Below, in pieces: positions 6,236 to 6,246 of a DNA stretch of 6,246 nt. Origin of the DNA: Acidobacteriota bacterium (lineage in GTDB: Bacteria > Acidobacteriota > Terriglobia > Terriglobales > Acidobacteriaceae); NCBI GenBank assembly GCA_021811745.1, contig JAJZNH010000709.1, positions 1-6,246 on the forward strand, given 5' to 3'. The notes beneath the pieces were generated by a model. The model was not told the origin of the DNA and made no database searches. It was given only the letters and a program-made list of their open reading frames with translations. The position numbers and the translations under genes are program-made. The number at the start of each line of letters is the position of its first letter. Within the stretch, counting starts at the first letter, position 1.

Positions 6236-6243
6236 AGGGAGGT
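6236..6243 (+). promoter_or_regulatory. Strong Shine-Dalgarno-like sequence at the right edge
   Basis: AGGGAGGT matches seven of eight bases of the ideal AAGGAGGT. The window ends three bases later, so a plus-strand gene could start a few bases outside it. This would make the preceding hairpin part of its leader. A start codon is not visible, so this remains a prediction. Confidence 0.35.
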
Positions 6244-6246
6244 CGC

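Larger units (their letters stand above)
5903..6246. other. Non-coding or unresolved right end of the window
   Basis: No frame here has both a start with ribosome binding site and a convincing protein pattern. A 65-residue plus-strand frame at 5937-6134 is rich in Ser, Pro and Arg and looks random. A minus-strand frame is open from the window edge to a TGA at 6057-6055 (63 residues), and a plus-strand frame also stays open to the edge, so coding cannot be excluded there. The left part contains the upstream region of the barrel gene on the minus strand. The right part contains a hairpin with a T-run and a Shine-Dalgarno-like sequence, listed separately. Confidence 0.55.

Overview
The window looks like a chromosomal segment of a GC-rich Gram-negative soil bacterium, most likely an acidobacterium. 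That placement is an inference. It rests on a TonB-dependent receptor with a carboxypeptidase-regulatory-like N-terminal domain, a Tat-exported family GH51 arabinofuranosidase, a small outer-membrane beta-barrel protein and strongly GC-rich codon use. No RNA gene, CRISPR array, transposase or integrase is visible.

Layout from left to right. Bases 1-59 hold the first 19 codons of a minus-strand FAD/NAD(P)-binding oxidoreductase with a good ribosome binding site, a possible -10 box and an operator-like dyad upstream. Bases 206-565 hold a plus-strand remnant of homotetrameric-type NADPH glutamate synthase (gltA). It has lost the start of its iron-sulfur domain, has a large internal deletion and has lost its C-terminal half. 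Bases 588-2237 (minus) encode the GH51 arabinofuranosidase, with both catalytic glutamates and a twin-arginine signal. A 490-base divergent intergenic region follows (2238-2728). Bases 2729-5167 (plus) encode an 812-residue TonB-dependent receptor. A short convergent gap with overlapping hairpins (5168-5305) separates it from a 198-residue minus-strand outer-membrane barrel protein (5306-5902). The last 344 bases have no gene I can support, but end in a hairpin with a T-run and a strong Shine-Dalgarno sequence that may lead a gene starting just outside the window.

Functionally, the divergent pair is the interesting unit. An outer-membrane receptor that could bring arabinose-containing oligosaccharides or another ligand into the periplasm lies back to back with a periplasm-directed arabinofuranosidase that could trim them. 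There is no SusD-like partner, sugar transporter or regulator inside the window, so this link rests only on gene arrangement. I see no clear new system. The points most worth a second look are the deletion-scarred gltA fragment, the paired cysteines in both outer-membrane proteins, the dyads in the two promoter regions and the possible structured leader at the right edge.
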